From a bacterium (lineage in GTDB: Bacteria; Eremiobacterota; Eremiobacteria; Baltobacterales; Baltobacteraceae): DNA of 17,497 nucleotides. Under the pieces are notes generated by a model, which saw only the letters and a list, made by a program, of their open reading frames with translations, had not been told where the DNA came from and did not search any database. Both the position numbers and the translations under genes were made by a program. Positions 15,448 through 17,497 of the stretch are shown piece after piece (within the stretch, counting starts at the first letter, position 1; every line of letters begins with the position of its first letter). The stretch spans positions 1-17,497 of the forward strand of contig JAJXXM010000123.1 of NCBI GenBank assembly GCA_021781095.1, read 5' to 3'.

Positions 15448-16589
15448 ACGAATTTCTGACGCTCAACCCTCGGGTCGCGGAGATTCCCGCCTCGATGATC
15501 CGCGAGATCGCGTCGCGCAAACGCGCGAGTTCGATCGATCTTGGGCTCGGCGAACCCTCGCTCGCGCCGACGCGAGCATTTCTCGAAGCAGCGTTGCGCG
15601 AGAGCCTCGAGCGCGGCCTGCGGTACTCGCCGAATGCCGGGCTCCACGAACTCCGAACGGCGATCGCAGCGCACTACCGGTATCCGGGAATGGAGCGCGC
15701 GGAGAACGTCTGCGTGACGACGGGTTCGCAAGAAGCGATGTACGTCGCGCTCAAGAGCTTGCTCGATCCCGTGCGCGACGAACTGCTCGTCGTCGAACCC
15801 TGCTTCCCGTCGTATGCAAAGATGGCGAAGCTCGAAGGCGTTGCGGTGCGCGGGGTCGCGATGCTCGAGGAGGACGATTTTGCATTCGATGCGCGCCGCA
15901 TCCTCGACGCGGTCACCGATCGCACGCGCGCGATCGTCATCTGCTCGCCGAATAATCCGACCGCTCGCGTGCTGAGCCGCAGCGAGGCCGCGCGGCTCAT
16001 TTCGGGGCTCGCCGCTCGCGGTGGGGAACCGATCTGGCTGATCCACGACGAGATCTATCGCGAGCAGTGCTTCGTCGATCGGGCCGCCGAACTCGCGCGG
16101 GAGTATCCCTATACGATCGTGACGAATTCGATCTCGAAAAGCAACGCCCTGACCGGCCTGCGCCTCGGGTGGATCATCGGACCGGAGCGTTTTATCGACG
16201 CGGCGATTAAATGCCATGCGTGGGTGACCTCGTGCGCGGACACCTTCGCGCAACGGGTCGCGTTGCAAATTTTCGCCGCGAAGTACGGGATCGCCGAACA
16301 CGCGGCGTGGTATCGCGAGCAACGTCGCGGCGTCGTCGAAGCGCTCGAGGCGAGCGCGCTGCGCTTTATCGCGCCCGAGGGAGCGTTTTACACCTGCATT
16401 CGGCTTCCCGACGGGCGTCGCTCGCTCCCCGCCGCACTCGAGTTGCTCGAGCGCGACGACGTGGTGACGATTCCCGGCGCGGCGTTCGGTACGTCGTTCG
16501 ACGGCTGGCTGCGCCTGAGCTGGGTCGCTCCGATGCCGCAGGTGCGCGAAGGCATCGAACGGATCGCCGCCTACATTACGTCGTTGTAG
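15444..16589 (+). CDS. dapC: PLP-dependent aminotransferase, probable succinyldiaminopimelate transaminase
   Basis: This 381-residue fold-type I aminotransferase has the class I/II signatures: GLGEPSL (34-40), TTGSQEAMY (92-100), SPNNPT (168-173), DEIY (202-205) and [15 protein letters not shown] (229-243), where Lys232 should bind pyridoxal phosphate. RLSWV near the C-terminus holds the usual carboxylate-binding arginine. The start overlaps the dapD stop by four bases (ATGA), implying coupled translation. The neighbour makes N-succinyl-2-amino-6-ketopimelate, the substrate of DapC, so that is the most likely role. The motif set alone would also fit an aspartate or aromatic aminotransferase. 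Its 3' end overlaps the convergent aldehyde dehydrogenase gene by 14 bases. Confidence 0.85.
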   Translation: MNEFLTLNPRVAEIPASMIREIASRKRASSIDLGLGEPSLAPTRAFLEAALRESLERGLRYSPNAGLHELRTAIAAHYRYPGMERAENVCVTTGSQEAMYVALKSLLDPVRDELLVVEPCFPSYAKMAKLEGVAVRGVAMLEEDDFAFDARRILDAVTDRTRAIVICSPNNPTARVLSRSEAARLISGLAARGGEPIWLIHDEIYREQCFVDRAAELAREYPYTIVTNSISKSNALTGLRLGWIIGPERFIDAAIKCHAWVTSCADTFAQRVALQIFAAKYGIAEHAAWYREQRRGVVEALEASALRFIAPEGAFYTCIRLPDGRRSLPAALELLERDDVVTIPGAAFGTSFDGWLRLSWVAPMPQVREGIERIAAYITSL

Positions 16590-17497
16590 CGCGCGCGCTC
16601 GCTCGATAACGGATCGTTCGTACGTTCGCAAATTCAAAGAGCGCGCTCTCGCCGAGTTCGCGGCCGTAACCGCTCGCTTTCACACCACCGAAGGGGAGGC
16701 GCGGATCGCTGGCAACCATCGTATCGATCGCGAGCGTTCCGACCTCAAGCGCTTCGCCGAGCGCGCGCGCGCGTGCGAGATCGTTGCTGAATATCGTCGC
16801 GCCGAGCCCGTAGCGAGAACGGTTCGCAAGCGCGATGGCGTCCTCCGCATGCTCGGCGCGCACGATCGCCGCAAGCGGGCCGAAGCTTTCCTCGTCGAAG
16901 GCCGAGATTCCGGGGCGCACGTCGGCGAGCACGGTCGGCGCGTAATAATTTCCCGGGCGATCGAGAATCGCTCCGCCGAGGAGGAGTCGCGCGCCCTTCG
17001 CCACGCTCTCCCGTACCTGTCGGTCGAGCTCCGCGCGAAGGTCGGCTCGCGCCATCGGCCCGATCTCCGTCGCTTCGTCGAAGGGATCGCCGACGCGCAA
17101 CGCAGCCGCCGCAGCGGTGAAGCGTTCGCAGAAGCGATCGTAGAGCGGCGCCTCGACGATAAAACGCTTCGCGGCGATGCAACTCTGCCCCGCATTTTGA
17201 AAGCGCGAAGCGATACCAACGCGAACGGCCTCGTCGATATCGGCATCGGCGAGGACGAGAAAGGCATCGCTCCCACCGAGTTCGAGCACGGTTTTCTTGA
17301 GCGCGGCACCCGCTGCGGCGGCAACCGCGCGCCCGGCGCGCTCGCTTCCCGTCAGCGTCACCGCTGCGATGCGCGGGTCGCCGATCGTACGATCGGTGCG
17401 CTCGTCCTCGATATCCAACGCGACGACGAGCCCCTCCGGGAGCCCCGCTTCGAAGGCGATGCGCTCGAAGGCATCACCGATGCGCCCCGTGATCCGC
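16576..17497 (-). CDS. NAD(P)-dependent aldehyde dehydrogenase, succinate-semialdehyde type (5'-truncated by window)
   Basis: The frame is open to the window edge, so the N-terminal third lies outside; 306 residues are visible. The visible part starts inside the coenzyme domain with EAGLPEGLV and VTLTGSERAG. It then shows LELGGSDAF with the general-base glutamate and, 34 residues later, the nucleophile in FQNAGQSCIAAKR. The C-terminal part has EESFGPLAAIV and LPFGGVKASGYGRELG. The NAGQSCIAAKR block and the wording of the C-terminus fit the GabD1/Sad group of succinate-semialdehyde dehydrogenases best, but substrate cannot be fixed. Succinate produced in DAP synthesis is a weak contextual link only. 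The TAA stop lies within the dapC 3' end (14-base convergent overlap). Confidence 0.88.
   Translation of the reverse strand, partial: RITGRIGDAFERIAFEAGLPEGLVVALDIEDERTDRTIGDPRIAAVTLTGSERAGRAVAAAAGAALKKTVLELGGSDAFLVLADADIDEAVRVGIASRFQNAGQSCIAAKRFIVEAPLYDRFCERFTAAAAALRVGDPFDEATEIGPMARADLRAELDRQVRESVAKGARLLLGGAILDRPGNYYAPTVLADVRPGISAFDEESFGPLAAIVRAEHAEDAIALANRSRYGLGATIFSNDLARARALGEALEVGTLAIDTMVASDPRLPFGGVKASGYGRELGESALFEFANVRTIRYRASARATTT

Noticed and set aside
16588..16599. Alternating GC run at the dapC end, possibly Z-DNA or a regulatory site
   Set aside because: It encodes Ala-Arg codons of the aldehyde dehydrogenase C-terminus. Such runs are common at this GC content.
14997..16637. A 546-codon minus-strand frame opposite dapD and dapC
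   Set aside because: Arg/Asp-rich shadow of two well-recognised genes, with no motif. Long antisense frames are expected at this GC content.

Overview
The window is a high-GC, gene-dense bacterial segment with three transcription blocks and almost no non-coding DNA. An outer-membrane TolC-family protein implies a diderm. The tkt-tal-zwf-opcA-pgl core resembles the actinobacterial pentose phosphate operon. That mix suggests a deep-branching soil phylum such as Candidatus Eremiobacterota (Vulcanimicrobiota/WPS-2), but this is inference and no marker gene is present to confirm it. GTG starts are frequent (tetR, emrB, gnd, tal-pgi, tkt). I see no mobile elements, phage genes, CRISPR arrays, tRNAs or rRNAs.

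Left block (1-5334, + strand): the 3' end of an unidentified gene, a TetR repressor, and a complete EmrAB-TolC type tripartite drug efflux pump. The pump comprises an HlyD/EmrA periplasmic adaptor, a 14-helix DHA2 MFS exporter and a TolC-like outer-membrane channel. The first four genes are linked by 1-4 base start/stop overlaps, so they should form one translationally coupled operon whose promoter lies before the window. A stable hairpin (5363-5408) sits just after the channel gene. It overlaps a possible 55-codon ORF.

Centre block (14502 down to 5459, - strand): a six-gene pentose phosphate operon in the order tkt, tal-pgi (fused), gnd (short form), zwf, opcA, pgl. It encodes the oxidative branch (Zwf with its assembly/activation factor OpcA, Pgl, Gnd), plus transketolase and transaldolase, plus phosphoglucose isomerase. 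Together these recycle fructose 6-phosphate to glucose 6-phosphate and allow cyclic operation. Only ribulose-5-phosphate epimerase and ribose-5-phosphate isomerase are missing from the set.

Right block: dapD and a dapC-like aminotransferase (+ strand) diverge from tkt across a ~114-base control region. They encode two consecutive steps of the succinylase route to diaminopimelate and lysine. A partial succinate-semialdehyde-type aldehyde dehydrogenase (- strand) converges on dapC, overlaps its 3' end by 14 bases and runs off the window end.

I found no convincing undescribed system. The most unusual points are the gene order and fusion in the pentose phosphate operon, the probably NAD-linked short Gnd inside it, the hairpin versus small-ORF ambiguity after the pump operon, and a perfect dyad in the tkt/dapD divergent region.
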